Shown here: positions 1-12,967 of the stretch, piece by piece
Position numbering within the stretch: position 1 is the stretch's first letter
Layout: each line of letters begins with the position of its first letter
Source of the DNA: Allodiplogaster sudhausi
Taxonomy: Eukaryota > Nematoda > Chromadorea > Rhabditida > Diplogasteridae
Direction: 5' to 3'
Assembly: GCA_945643635.1 (NCBI GenBank)
Contig: CALZFC010000045.1
Span: 2,450,001-2,514,000 of the forward strand
Length of the DNA stretch: 64,000 nt
Notes under the pieces: model-generated
Seen by the model: the letters and a program-made list of their open reading frames with translations, nothing else
What the model was told of the DNA's origin: nothing
Database searches by the model: none
Made by a program: the position numbers and the translations under genes

Positions 1-1722
1 GCCATTACCGCACTTTCTTATCGCTCTCGACTTTTCAGTGCTTATGAGAGGGGAGAGGAATGGATGGAGAGTGAATAAGAAGAAGAGAACGAAACAGGTA
101 GTGAGTCTAAAATGAGAGAGTTATCACAAGAGATATAAAATGGAAATGAAAGAGGACCAGAAGCATGAACAAAAGATGGAGGGATAGATGAGAGAGCATG
201 AAAGGGGTGAGAGAGAGAAAGAGAGAGAGAGAGAGAGAAAGAGAGCAGCAGCAAAGTGATCACGCGTGTTAGTATCACGGTGTGCTTTCCCAGAGTCGTC
301 CACTCGCCGAATCATTTCCACTTCAACCCGCATCATTCATTGTGATAACACTCTTTACGCAGTCCCTCTTATCGCCAGGCTGCTCCTCTCCCTTTACCGT
401 AGCCTGTAATGATCTCGATTCGAACTGTATGTAATCCTCTTCTTTGCACTTTTAGTCATTCCGCAGTTCTCTGTTCCGGTCACAACTGCCACTAGAAATG
501 CTCTTTTGTTATGCTCTTCCGAGTCCATTCACTTGTTCGACTTGTACACTTTTGTCCATGTACTCTTCTTATTCACTTCCATTACACTCTCCTTCCCAAG
601 GCTACTCTCGATTTCTCATTGTCCTACTCCCTTTTTTCGGTTATTCTTTTTGCTTTCTCTCCCGCTATTCATTCCTTCTGCCATGTCACTCCGCAACATT
701 CTCCTACTTTGTGCTTCTTTTTGCTTGCTCACAAGTAGTCTGCTTGTCCAGGTTCACTACTCTTTTTTTCCCTTTTTTTTTGTATCTCTCGTTAACTTGC
801 TCTCTCTCTCTCTATCGCTCTCTCACTCTGTCTCTCTCTACCCCACCCCCACTATTGCTCTCTCTCTTTCTTCGTCCCTTCCGGCGGCCTTTGGCATGAC
901 GTAAGCACTTTTCAGGCGCCTTTTTGCGAAGAGCCACTTTGTATGCAGTGTCTCGAAGAGACGCATTAATGGAAAGGGAAACAGAGAATAACATGGAGAG
1001 AAATACAAACAACTTAGAGCCATGACTCTGCGGGATCAGAGCCTCTCAGAATCACAGAACACAAGCATGACTCTCAGCCTTCGCATGGTCATAAGCCGCA
1101 ACCTTTCACGCGTGCCATGCAATCTCTACGAGCTTCGTCTTCCTTTCTGTTCACGTCTTCTCTAATACATTAGCTAGCTACGTCGATTTCTTCTTTCTTA
1201 TCTTTCCTCTCGGACTTCATATGTAATATATTCCCGAATCTGTTTTTAACTTGGTTGCTTCTGGTTATAAAAAACAGCGCCGGCGTTGTGATTCAAGCAG
1301 TTGCTCTTTGATTTTTACATCGTTATCAATTTCTGCTCACCTTTTTGGATGATCCTTATCTAAATTATAGGAGTTATAATGTTTGGGTACTCTGGCTCAT
1401 CCTTTTCACCTTTGGATAACTGGTCTAGGGGGGCCACTGTTTACTGCACTCTCACCATAAAGAGAACTATCAGGGGAAGAAGGACGGCAGGGGAGCAAAC
1501 ACGCAAACACCACCACGCTATCCAGGCGGTTGGCGGCCCGCTTCTTTGGTCTTCCCTGAGAGAAAGAAAGAGAGAAAGGAAGGGGACAGCGATGGATTGG
1601 CTGTCAGAGAAGAGGAACTGCAGAAGATGATGCGCAGGCTGTACAACGCACGCGCAGAGTGGAATGCCATTGACCTGGGAACGCTACTTGAAAGAGAAGA
1701 AGAACGCTAGAAGAAGAGAGAA

Positions 1723-1759
<37 letters not shown>

Positions 1760-2312
1760 AGGCCAACCTTTCTCATTCTATGGCCCATTTCTTCACTTGT
1801 TCCTCTTCAGTCTTCTCGGTCTGCACACATAAAGACTCTCTTTCTCTTCTCTCTCTATCTCTCTCTCTTTCTCTCTCTGTCTCTCTTTCTCTCTCTCATC
1901 TTCCTATCTTCGTTTGGTTATAGTCTGCGATCCCCACTTATTTACTTCAACCGAATCAGCATTCAGCACTGTCAACGCCGCCTTTTCTCCACTTCTCATT
2001 TATTTATTTTCAACCTTTTTTTATTAGATTTTCTCTTTTTTTTTGCTTGATCATCACAAGACAACAGGTGTGACAGTTTGGAGTGGCGCTGCTTCCATTC
2101 TAGTTCTTCTTTTCTCTGTTTCTCTACATCTAGTTCACTGGTTCTCCAGTGTTAATCTTGTTCTCTGCTCATTGTCAGTAGTCGCTGTCTTACTCCTGGT
2201 TTCACTACTTTTTTTCTTCTTCTCATCGCTAGCACCCGTTCCTTCTTACCGTATATCGCCGTTACGGTCCATTTGATTCTGTTACTTCGCTTGTGAAGAC
2301 CACTTTTGCAGT

Positions 2313-2348
<36 letters not shown>

Positions 2349-3068
2349 TTCTTTCTTTCTTTATCTTCTGTCTCTGTCACCACAGTGTCCCACTCCTCTT
2401 CGCCTCTTTACCAAATCAAACCATTTCCTCACACTTCTTCCGCCGTTCTACCTCTGCCATACGCATTTATATGACGTGTTTTATTGATCTCGTCATCCTT
2501 TTTTAAATTTATTGTTTAATCTCGTTCTCTCACCTCTCTGTGTCTCTCCGTCCTGGTGAGCATGTTTCTCTTCCTTACTGTATATTTCTGTATCTACTCT
2601 CTCCCTTTCTCTCTCTCCCTGTCTTTCTTTCTCTTCCTCTCTCTCTCCTCTTTCTCTTTCTCTGTCTCCTTCTCTTCGCTGACCCTTCCTCTCCTCCTCT
2701 GGCCATTCGTCTCCTCATCTTCTTTACTGCGTGCGAACGACGTGCTTGTCTGGACCATCATTTCTGCGAGCAGCAGCTCATTCACATTTTATCGTTTGCC
2801 TTTCTAAATTTTTAGTTCTTTCTCTCTCTCTAATCTCTCTCCCTCACTCTCTCTCCCTCTCCCTCCTCTAAATCTCTCTCTCTCGTCCTCTCTATCTCGG
2901 CGCGTGCTAATGACCCGTCATTTACTTCGTACGCACGACAAACGTGCAGGTGAATTGGCAGCAACATTTCAAGCAAACGAGAGCGACCTCTTGCTTGCCC
3001 ATGACACTTGGTCTTCCTAGAGTCCCGCCCCTTCCCCTTCAAGCTTCTTGTATTCCAGGGGGTCTGCC
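1..3068. other. Repeat-rich upstream region, no gene recognised
   Basis: This stretch holds CT- or GA-rich low-complexity tracts (for example 208-245, 1719-1754, 1843-1900, 2309-2360 and 2600-2690). No reading frame here looks like protein: the long frames are Ser/Leu or Arg/Glu repeats translated from the microsatellites. It probably contains promoter and 5' leader sequence of the zinc-finger gene that starts at 3069, but no promoter element was recognised. Confidence 0.6.
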
Positions 3069-3488
3069 ATGCCGGAGGAGTCGGAGGTCGCCAGTCCGCT
3101 CGCCCCTCTCCTCCCGCCCTCCCCTGCGGCGACTCCCCCAGCACAAGAAGCTGCACTGCTTGAGAAGAACTACGTTCCGATGCGAAAGGTTGGTCAAGAT
3201 CTTTCTCTGTTTCTCTCTCTCTCTATCCCTCTCCATCTCTCACTTTCGCTGTTTCTCAGTCTCTCGCACCCATGGCCATGCTTCACACTCGATCTTGGGC
3301 CCATGCTCTCTTCTTCCTTCACCCTTCCTACTCGTCTCCATCTTTTCTTTTCCACTTTCTCTTTTCGTCTTGTTACGTCCCTTTTTCATCTCGTCTTGGC
3401 TTGCTCCAACCGCCTTTGCTTTCTCTTTTGTCTCTGCTTCTATCACATCTCACTTTCTCATCTTGTCTCACTCATTCCTGCCTCTCTC

Positions 3489-3537
<49 letters not shown>

Positions 3538-4221
3538 TCCCTTTCCATCGGTCACGCTCTCCCTGCCGCTTAGATTGATAAGAAGTGCTTGGTTTACGGC
3601 GATCTCATACTCTTTACCTACCGTAGCTGGCAGTTTTTGGTTGCATTTTATTATGCTTTGATACAATCGGGATATTTTCCATGGTGTTTTAACGGTTTGG
3701 AGAAAACTTTTGGGCTTCAACAATAGGATTTGAAAGCAAAAGTATCTTAGATTAAACCCGATATAAATTAAATTAATTAACATTAACAACATTTACTAGC
3801 GACCTACAAAAGGCATTTCTTCTTGTTGCCACTGAAAACTATTCGTTGTGCTACATTTTGATGTCTTTTTATTACTAAAGAGTACGTAGATGCGAAAGCA
3901 CTCGCTTAAGCTGCTTAGCGTCTAATTCCTGCGATTATTGATGCACTTCCGGTGCCATGTCAATCTACTTTTTTCTCCATCTCTCTTATTCAAGCGCGCT
4001 CTCTCCCTCTCTCTATCTCGCTCTCTCATTCTCACACACTCTCTCACTGTCCGTATTCTCCCTCATAACTCTATTCATTCAACTCATTAATCCGTTCCGG
4101 CTACCTTGTACGAGCTGCTTTTTTTCTCAAGCTCATATTTCAATCTGTTCTGGTTCCAACGAATCCTTTCAACTTTCTACGACTTTTTCAATCTCCTTCT
4201 CTCTAGTTATCTTTCTCTTAA

Positions 4222-4252
<31 letters not shown>

Positions 4253-5508
4253 TATGCCATGTTCCGGTGCCGCCCCGCTCAAGCTCGATTTACTATCTCG
4301 TATTCTGCCCCCTCCCCCACCCCCGTTAGTTCATTCGTTTCTCCAACCCTTCCATTCATGCGCTTATACATTCTAGCCTCTCTCGCTTCTCCACTTTCTC
4401 TCTCTTTCTCTTTCCCTCTCTCGCTCACTCTCTCTTCTCGCCCTAGCAATTCTTGTCCGCAAAACTCAAGCACGATGTACTTCAATTTCTCTTCTTATTC
4501 TCTTTTGTACACGCTTTTAGTATCTGTAGGTTCATTATCCAGAATCTTTACCTCACTATCTCCCTCTCTGTCGGTCTCTCTCTTTCCCTCGCTCTTTCTC
4601 GCTCACTCACTCACTCTCTCTCTCTCTCTCTCACCCTCTCTCTCTCTCTCTCTCTCGCTCTGACGCTGTTGTGTTTGCATGCCTTTCTCTCTCGCTCATA
4701 CTCATTTTGGCGGACATGCATAACCCTCTCTTTCTCTCGTTTGAGTCTCCTGATAAGGGGTGTGAGCAGGATGGAGTGTGCTTATCATCAACGGCCCTCT
4801 AACCCCTCCGCGATGTCCTCTCCATCCTTGGGGGTGGGGCCAGAGGAGGTCCTCCCTGAGACCCTCGCAGGAGTCACCATTGCACTCTTTTCTATTCCCT
4901 ACGACACATTCAGTTTCACCTTTGCCTGCGTCAATCTCTCTCTTTCTGTAAAGGCCAGTCATTACGGGAGTCGCCTTACGTGTGAATTCTAAACGTCACT
5001 AACCAAACATAATCCGAAATGTTAAAAATTGTATCTCATTGCTAGAGTATTCTGGACATGTTCTCTTTCAGACATCTCATTTTTGTTGTGATTAGAAAAC
5101 AGGAATTCCTCATATAGGACCCAGTTAGTCATGTTAAAAAAAAAGATATTTTATAATTCCTGGTAATTAGAGACCTTCAGATAACCAACTCAACAATATT
5201 CCATCGAACAGAGTGAATGTTTTCTATTGTATTCACCATTCGACCTCTGCTTCTCCCGTTTTTCATCAGCTGAGGAATTCCTTCATGCGAAGGCTGGGGT
5301 AGCTTTCGCTAATATATAGGCGTACAAAGTGCAGAAGTGCAATGTACGGACGTCGTCTGGCGAATTGTAATTTTCGCACGATGAAAGAAGGAAACATCAA
5401 GGAAACGAGTACTGTAACTTGTTACACTCTATTAGCACTCCTTATTCTCACATTTCTCACCTAACTCACCATTTTCCGTCATGCTTAAATGCTTGCGTTA
5501 TCCTTTAT

Positions 5509-5539
<31 letters not shown>

Positions 5540-5951
5540 GTCTCTATATCGCTTTCTCTCTCTCTCTTCCTTTCTCTTTCTCTTCTCTCGTTCTCCTGTA
5601 ATACCTGCTTTGACTCAGTACATTGCACTCTCGATTCACTTCCGTCCTTTCCCTGCCCGAGGAGTGCAGCTCCACTCTCTCGTGTACTTCTTCTGCACTC
5701 TTTCGATCGAAGCTGCGGCGAAAGCAGAGAGATCCAGGATTTGAGAAGAGAGTGCAGAGAAAGCAATGAGAAGAGGATAAAGAGAGAGAGAGGGAGAGAA
5801 AAGAGAGAGAACAGAGAAAACATAGAAAGTCCAGCGCTGGCGGATGTGGAAGGCGGCAAGGGGCCGTAGTGGTCATTTGAGGAGTGCTCTCATCAAGATG
5901 CACGATTTCTCCTCCATCTTCTTTTCTTTGCGGTTTCGTCTCTCCCTCTCT

Positions 5952-5983
<32 letters not shown>

Positions 5984-6284
5984 ATCTCCTCTCGATGGAT
6001 GCCATGTCCCTACATTTTTCACGTGCCGTGCCAGCTCGTCTCACGACTTCTGCCTGCCTTTTTACTATTCTCCAAAGTTCGCTTCCGCCTTTTTGCTTCC
6101 TCGCAACTCCATTGATGTATCTTGTAATATCCGTTCCTGGAAAAGACGCACCCGTTTTTCTCTCTTCCGCCTGCCTTCCTTCGCCTTGTAATTTGCATGA
6201 ATCAAGCATTTGTAACGGCGGCAGATTCTTTGAACTTGCTCTCTCTCTCTCCCTCTCTCTCCCTTTCTCTTCCGCCCTCTCCCC

Positions 6285-6329
<45 letters not shown>

Positions 6330-7119
6330 AGAGATTCCTTCTTTTTCACCGGCTCCTTTTGATGTCTCTCCAGCTGACCCTGGTCCTGACATTGTCGCTC
6401 ACGATTTAACATCTTTGATATCCTTCTTTTTTCCTTTATGCTTCTTCTTCTTCTTGTGGGAATACGGCTAATCTGAGAAGTAAACGGGTAGAGAAAAAGA
6501 GAGGAGCGAGATAAGAAGGAGTAATAGGAAAGAGAGAGAGAAAGAGTCGTCTTTATTTCCATGCATGCAAGCAAAGCAAAACGTATTGAAAGAGATGCAT
6601 CACTTGAAACGAAAAGATGATAGAAGTGGAGAGAATGGGAATGTGAAAGCGGGAGATGGAGAGAAGAGGAAGAGAACTGATGTGAATGAGCGAGGAATGC
6701 CCTCATGCTTAATGTGCTCTTTTTGCGTGGTCGTTGACAGTTGAATGATAATAATGATATGTCCTGTGACGTCTTCCTCTACAATTATAAACGTGTGTTT
6801 ATTGGCCCATATTCGCTAACAGGTATGTACCCAATTTCCATTCCTTTATAAAGCATGAGTCGATCCTTCCTCTAACATAAGGATCAATTCTCGCTAGAGC
6901 ATTGCTGATATGCTGGAAGAAAATTGGGCTATCTGGCTCAAGAGGTGTTTGGTCTAGGATGCGGCTTTCATTAAGTTTGATAGGATGGTATGTTTCTAAT
7001 CGGTGAAAGTCCTCATTAATTGGCCATGTGCTTTTTGCCCGTTATGCTAATCACCTATCAGCTTACATCTAATATTTTCTACTTCTTCTTCTTTTCTGCT
7101 AGCGTTCTTTTTCTTCCTC

Positions 7120-7167
<48 letters not shown>

Positions 7168-9007
7168 CACTTCCTGTCGAACCATTCGCTGTCCCTTAAG
7201 CCGATTAGCGCTAACAACATTTCTCTCATTCTTTCTCTCCATCTCCTTTCTTCTGTATGTTTACTTCTCCCATTCTACCTCTTTCTCACTTGCTCTCTCT
7301 CGTTATCTCTCACACTCTTTGTCTTTCCCTGTTTTCTTTTGCCGTATTTTCCCCATTCCTCTCTTTCCGCTCTCTCTCTCTCTCTCCATCTCCATCTTCT
7401 TTCTCCCACCAAACAATTCTTTTTTTGCAGCAGTCGCCGTCTTTCGTGGACTCGATGCCATCGCGGGACGTCACTTCCAGGGATGAGTCGATGGCAGAGG
7501 TGAGTGGAAAAAGTGAAGGTGTATTACTTTATTATTATTATTCTTTTCCAGCAACCCTTGCATAAGCGGATGCGCCGGTCGACTTCCCCGCCGCTGCTCA
7601 CGCCTTCGCCATCTAATCTCCTCTCCCAAACAAGCTCCGCACACTCGTCCTCGAGAACAAGCCCCGCCCACCCGTCCACTCCGTCGAGCATCTCCTCGCC
7701 GTCCACCTCAAGCTCGCCTTCTCCTGGATGCTCGACATCCATTGTTGATGAATGCCACTTGGCATCTGCTGAAAATCAAGGTCAAATCTTAATGACATAT
7801 TTTGAAACATAGTGAAATCAATGAATTTTTAAGAATTTCAATGTTAGATTACTGAATTTAAAAAGAAATTAATTTTAAGTCCGTTTATTTAGTATGTAAT
7901 TCATATATGTGGCTTTAGGACAATCGATGTGCGCAAGTGGGAAATGCTCGGGTGAACCGAGCAATTCGGAGAAGTCAAAGAAGAAGACGAAGAAGAGTGT
8001 TGCCTTCAACTTGTCAGAAGAAAAGAAGATAGAAGAGGAGGAAGTGGGAGGGGGAGAGGATGACTATGGATTGGTCGCGTGCTTGTGGAAGGGATGCGGA
8101 GTGGATCGGAGAGGAGAGAATGAGCTATATGACCATATCATTGAGGTTACCAGAGAGGGAGAGAGAGAAAGTATTTTTTTAATCGTATTTTTTATTCCTC
8201 TAATTTTGCCATCGCCTCACATTTTTGGTCATATTACTCGGTTAATACCGTAATATGACTTTATTTTTATCAGGCTCACGTCAACGTTCTGCCTTCGTCT
8301 AAGCCAACCGACGCGGAGAGAGATGCTTTCCTGAAGAGACGCCAAGAAGCAGAGCGACAGAGGAAAGAGCGCAGACGGCAGAGAAAGCATCAGGTGCGGA
8401 AATCATATTTGAAACTTAACTTTATTACAACTTTATAGTCTACTTGAATTATGTATTTTATTTGAATCACACATGAATCTAGTTATCTAGCTGTTATATA
8501 GCTTTCTTTCATTTCTCATAAATGTCCATTTCAATCCACTTTCAACGATCTTTTATTTGCTTTGTCTTCTCATGGCTAAGTGCAGAGAATATTTTTTTTC
8601 CTTGAGGGAGAGAACGAGAGCAGTGACGAGTCGGAGGAAGAGGATGAGATGCCCGAACACTTCCGCTGCAGTTGGGAGGGCTGCGACATGTTCTTGGCCA
8701 GGGGCAGCGATGATAAAAAGGTTCTTTTTCTTTTACATTACTTCCTATTTGATTAATTGAATCGCAGCTATTAATAATTAAAACCTTTTTCCCTTAATCT
8801 AATAATAGAATGGTCGTGTTCTTGAATGATTTTCGTGTCTAACTTTCCCTTGTTAAGCTTTGCATTGTGATATATGTTTTCTCACGCTTAGAAAAGAATG
8901 TGCGAAACAATTAGTTTGTAGATATTCTTGTTCTCACGCTCTCTTCTCCTCGCGCTCTTCCCCTCTCTATTTCCGTCCTTCTCTCGTTCACTCACTTCTC
9001 TTCCTCG

Positions 9008-9053
<46 letters not shown>

Positions 9054-10195
9054 TGTCTCTCTCTCCTTGATTGGCGACCCGTCTTCCTTAGTGGCAATGG
9101 CCCAAAGAGAGCAGAGACTGCAGGCGGGGGGTTCTTTTTTGGCCGGCACTCTCTGGCCACGGAGTGACGGCCCGGCTTGGGAAGGTCGATGGAAAGAGCA
9201 TTCGACCGAGTAGCCAGAGAGCATCTGTTCGGAATGAAAAAGACCCCCTCCATTCCACCCGCGCCGCAGGGTAATATATGTCCCCTTCCTATTCAGAAGC
9301 CACCCCCCCCCCCCCTTCGGCAGATTGTATATGTGAACAGGCAGCGAGAGCGAGAGAGAGAGAAATGTGCGAGAGAGACGGGCAAAGAGAGAGAGAGAGA
9401 AAGGCTGACAGAGAGGAATGGACGGGAGGGCGACCCTTTGATGGTCAAGACTATTATTGAGACGGATCAGAATGGCTGGAGCCACCCTGCGAACCCTCAG
9501 AATTGTTTGCTGGTGAGGGTAATGGGTATCGGGCAATTAAGTACATTTTCTCGTCTTAAAGAAGTGAAATGCAAAGAGAGAAGAAAAGGAAATGACAATA
9601 GATTCTCTTATAGCCAGAAGTGAGGGACACTGCGGTGTAAAGTGCAGGGAAAAAGTAGCAAGCAACCTGGGTGGTCTGTCCAGATGTCATTTATTGTGTT
9701 TTTTTCTTTCTTAAAAAATGGGCCTAAATATTTTGTAGTGAGAATGAACTTGGTTTGGAGTTATCGCTTGGCTATGCTGACTAATAGTACCCGTTTAATA
9801 AATTCCCAAGCCAATTAGTCGTGCGAATATAGGATAATAAGGGGTTAATTGCCTTGAGCATGATTAAGTGATTTGAAAGATGAGAGGTTAATTATGAAGC
9901 ACTTGAGAAGACACTTGGAAATATCAGATTATCTTTTCCTTTCCTTGAAGATCTTGAGAGAAGGCTCAGGTTGAGGATCTCTCTACCACTCTCTCTTTCT
10001 CTATCTAACTATCTGACTCTCTGCCTCTCTCTGCCTCTACCTATATCTCTATCTTTCATTCTATAGTCGAGCTTTCTTCATTTTATGCATACACATGGAT
10101 GACTCGTTTTCTGGCTATCAGCAATTTTGTGCTGCTTGATAATAATAATGTGTCATCAGACTCTTCAATGCTGACATAACGCAACATCTCCTTCA

Positions 10196-10251
<56 letters not shown>

Positions 10252-10482
10252 AACTTTAATGAGAACAGCGTATGTTTCTTTCCCGCTACTTCACCCACTC
10301 GTGTTTATGTCCCCATGCTCTCATCCTGCGCGATGACGAATCAGAGTGGATAATGTAAATCTACTCTGATATCCATCTGTGCATCATAACAACAGCGTGT
10401 CATGGGATTTGAAGTCAAGGGTGAGCCCTTGTGGAAATTCACTAATCACCCATACTTGAAGCGTTAAAGTACCAATCACCAA

Positions 10483-10526
<44 letters not shown>

Positions 10527-11249
10527 CGCCTATACAACTAAATATTATTAAACTCATTTATTCAGTGCATACGATACGGTGTAAATACTTAATGAATATT
10601 TTATAGAATAGAAAAAGAATTCGTGGATTACTGAGTAAATTGCAGCTAACGTGGCTGCGTGACCACCTGGCCACTCGCCATCTCGTGCGGGCACAGACAG
10701 TGCGGTGTCTGCTGCAGGGATGCGGACGGCGATTCAGAAGCACTCGCCAACTTGACGACCACATTCGCATTCTGCACCAGGCAGCAGAGGCCAAGAAGGC
10801 AAAGGGTCAGTGGGGCAGAACAAGAAAGGGAGAAGGAGAGACAAATGGAAAGAGAGAAAAGAAGATAAAGAGGCAAGCATAATAAAATTTGATATTTTGA
10901 TCGAGACTATGTTAGCAATCAGTTTCTTGAGAATTACTATAGGAATATTAATTCGTGAAGTTGACCATTTTCAGCTGGTCGCAAGAGGCAGTCGACGGTA
11001 GCGGAGACAGCAGCAGCAACCAGCGAAGTGGCGGCCACTGCGGCTGTCGATCTGCGGCCGACGTGGCAGCCTGCCCAGCGGGCCCCTCCCCTAGCCACTC
11101 TCTCCGACTGGCTCACCGATGCTGACCATGGCGTCTTCGATGCCTGGGCCTACGCGAGATACAGCGAGATGCACGAATGCAACTTTAAGGTGGGCATTCT
11201 TTTATTTCCAACACGCATTCCTGTGCAATTCGTGAGCTGGTATTCTGAC

Positions 11250-11283
<34 letters not shown>

Positions 11284-11926
11284 GTACACCACATTTCAGC
11301 AGATAGATAGATACTTGCAGTACCGCTTGCTGGCACGACGCGGGAAGAAGCAGAAGTGCGGCGCGGAATGGCGGAAGGAGAGACGGCAGACCGTGCTGGA
11401 GATTCAGCCACTCCAGGAGGGAATCGAGGAAGAGACCGAGCAGCTTCTCACCGATAAGGTACTGTACATTTTCAATGTTCGTCTCTTAGGTTAAGGCAGC
11501 TAACATAAGCATAATTTCTTGTATACTTTCTTTCTCATTCTTTTCTTCTAAAGAACTTGTACTTTTCACACGATCTATGCACAGATTCTGTTGTTATCTG
11601 CGATAGAATTACCCAATATCTTTGAGATAATCGACCTTGAAGTTCACCGACGGACGACCTTCGACGATCTCTTCCCGCCCCCTCGTCTACCGTATCCCTC
11701 GCCATCAGCACAGCAAGATGCCCTCCTGGACTCGTTCCCCTCCTCACCGTCTGTCTCTCTCTCCTCCTCCTCTCTCCTCTCAACGGGCGAGGGAGAAGAG
11801 GACGCAGCAGAGTCATCAGCCACCTTCTTCCCTCTCACCTTCGCTTCCGGGGCCTGCCATCCCCAGCGGGGTCCCCCCGAACAGCAACGCCCCGCACCCA
11901 CTCAGTCGGTCGGCCAAACTGCGTGA
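3069..11926 (+). CDS. AEBP2/Jing-like three-zinc-finger protein
   Basis: Ten exons give about 584 residues: 3069-3188, 7431-7499, 7552-7780, 7919-8145, 8274-8393, 8607-8720, 10646-10805, 10975-11189, 11300-11458 and 11585-11926. All junctions keep phase with GT-AG ends. A Ser/Pro-rich N-terminus is followed by three C2H2 fingers: C194/C199/H212/H217, C276/C281/H300/H305 and C314/C319/H332/H337. Each has C-x4-C. The second has an unusually long 18-residue Cys-His loop containing TWLRDH, the feature that recalls finger 2 of AEBP2/Jing, a cofactor of the Polycomb PRC2 complex. A basic linker follows finger 1, and an Asp/Glu stretch precedes finger 2. The C-terminus has a Trp- and Arg/Lys-rich part and a Ser/Pro-rich tail. 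The start was chosen as the first ATG after an AG at 3058-3059. Nuclear chromatin or DNA binding is inferred. Other three-finger factors remain possible. Confidence 0.72.
3480..3535. repeat. (CT)n microsatellite
   Basis: Nearly pure CT dinucleotide tract of about 50 bases inside intron 1 of the zinc-finger gene. Confidence 0.9.
6239..6330. repeat. (CT)n microsatellite
   Basis: Interrupted CT/CCT tract ending in a pure CT run, inside intron 1 of the zinc-finger gene. Confidence 0.9.
9007..9063. repeat. (CT)n microsatellite
   Basis: Almost uninterrupted CT tract in the intron 8721-10645 of the zinc-finger gene. The same intron also holds a poly-C run near 9303-9314 and a GA-rich stretch at 9350-9420. 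Confidence 0.9.
10484..10522. repeat. (GA)n microsatellite
   Basis: Pure GA dinucleotide tract within the intron 8721-10645. Confidence 0.9.
11252..11280. repeat. (AT)n microsatellite
   Basis: Pure AT dinucleotide run of about 14 units in the small intron 11190-11299 of the zinc-finger gene. It sits about 20 bases upstream of the acceptor. Confidence 0.95.
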
Positions 11927-12923
11927 TTACCATTGCAATATCATTATTAATATATCTATTCCAAAGATTTAATTACCCTATTATTTTATGCCACATTATT
12001 CTTTGCTACATCAGTGCAGATGATTTATTAGGGCGCGTTATTCTGCCATATTCCACTTGGATTGAAATGACGTCACCCATTCGACCTCTTTCAGCCAGCC
12101 CTGCCCATATCCGCGTCGTTCCTTTCTTTGCATCCCCAAGTTGTCTTTCTAGACTGCCCACTGCCCTTATCTCAGTGTATTCTATGCTAGCTCGCAGATT
12201 ATCATTCTGCTCATTAATTTCATGACCCTCTTCATGACCATTCTTTGACTATATTTGCTATCCCACAGCTCATGAGAAATGAGCGTTAGGGTAATTGTTA
12301 CACGAAAATAGAACTCGATCAGCTATGAATCCAATGATATCAGATGAATTGCACTCAGTGAGACGCCCAGCAATCTCAAATCTTTTTTCTGTTCTAACTG
12401 TAAGAATTGCATCATGTACAAAGATTCCAGTTTGTACCATTTCAGCTTGCTTTCCTTACCATAATTGTCTAATGTTTGACGCGCCTCTCTAGCGATCCCT
12501 CTCCTCTCTCACGATTTCTGTTCTTTCTTCCTTTCTCGTGCTAGTTGAGGAGGGATGGATAGAAAGGATGGCAGCAGTAACCTCTACAACAACCCCGTGA
12601 AAAGCTTGGAGAGCAAGTCGAGAGGTTAATACTGTAGTTGAGAATTGATCTACCGTGACTCTTCAAGCTGTCCTTCATAATTTGGTCCTCGGAGAAACTG
12701 CTGCCATGCTTCCAAATGATTGCTTGAAGCGCTTGCTCTTCTTTCCTTTTTCTTAATCTTCTAATTTTACACTTGTGATTGTTTTGTTTTGTTGAGTATG
12801 TACTCTGTCGTCTTTTTTCTCTTGACGTTCTCTCTCCTCTGCTCATTCTTTTTCCCTCTCGCCAGTCTCTCTACCTCTCACATGCACACCTGAGTACTGT
12901 AATTTGCTCATGTGTTCAGCTCG

Positions 12924-12967
<44 letters not shown>

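Larger units (their letters stand above)
3189..7430 (+). other. Long first intron of the zinc-finger gene
   Basis: This 4.2-kb intron separates the first coding exon from the second. It is packed with pyrimidine repeats on the sense strand, including 3480-3535, 4219-4248, 4553-4665, 5506-5590, 5936-5990, 6239-6330 and 7121-7163. No further coding exon was recognised. The acceptor at 7430 is preceded by a strong pyrimidine run. Confidence 0.65.

Noticed and set aside
498..904. Long Ser/Leu-rich reading frames on the plus strand
   Set aside because: They are translations of CT-rich repeats, with equally long overlapping frames and no conserved pattern.
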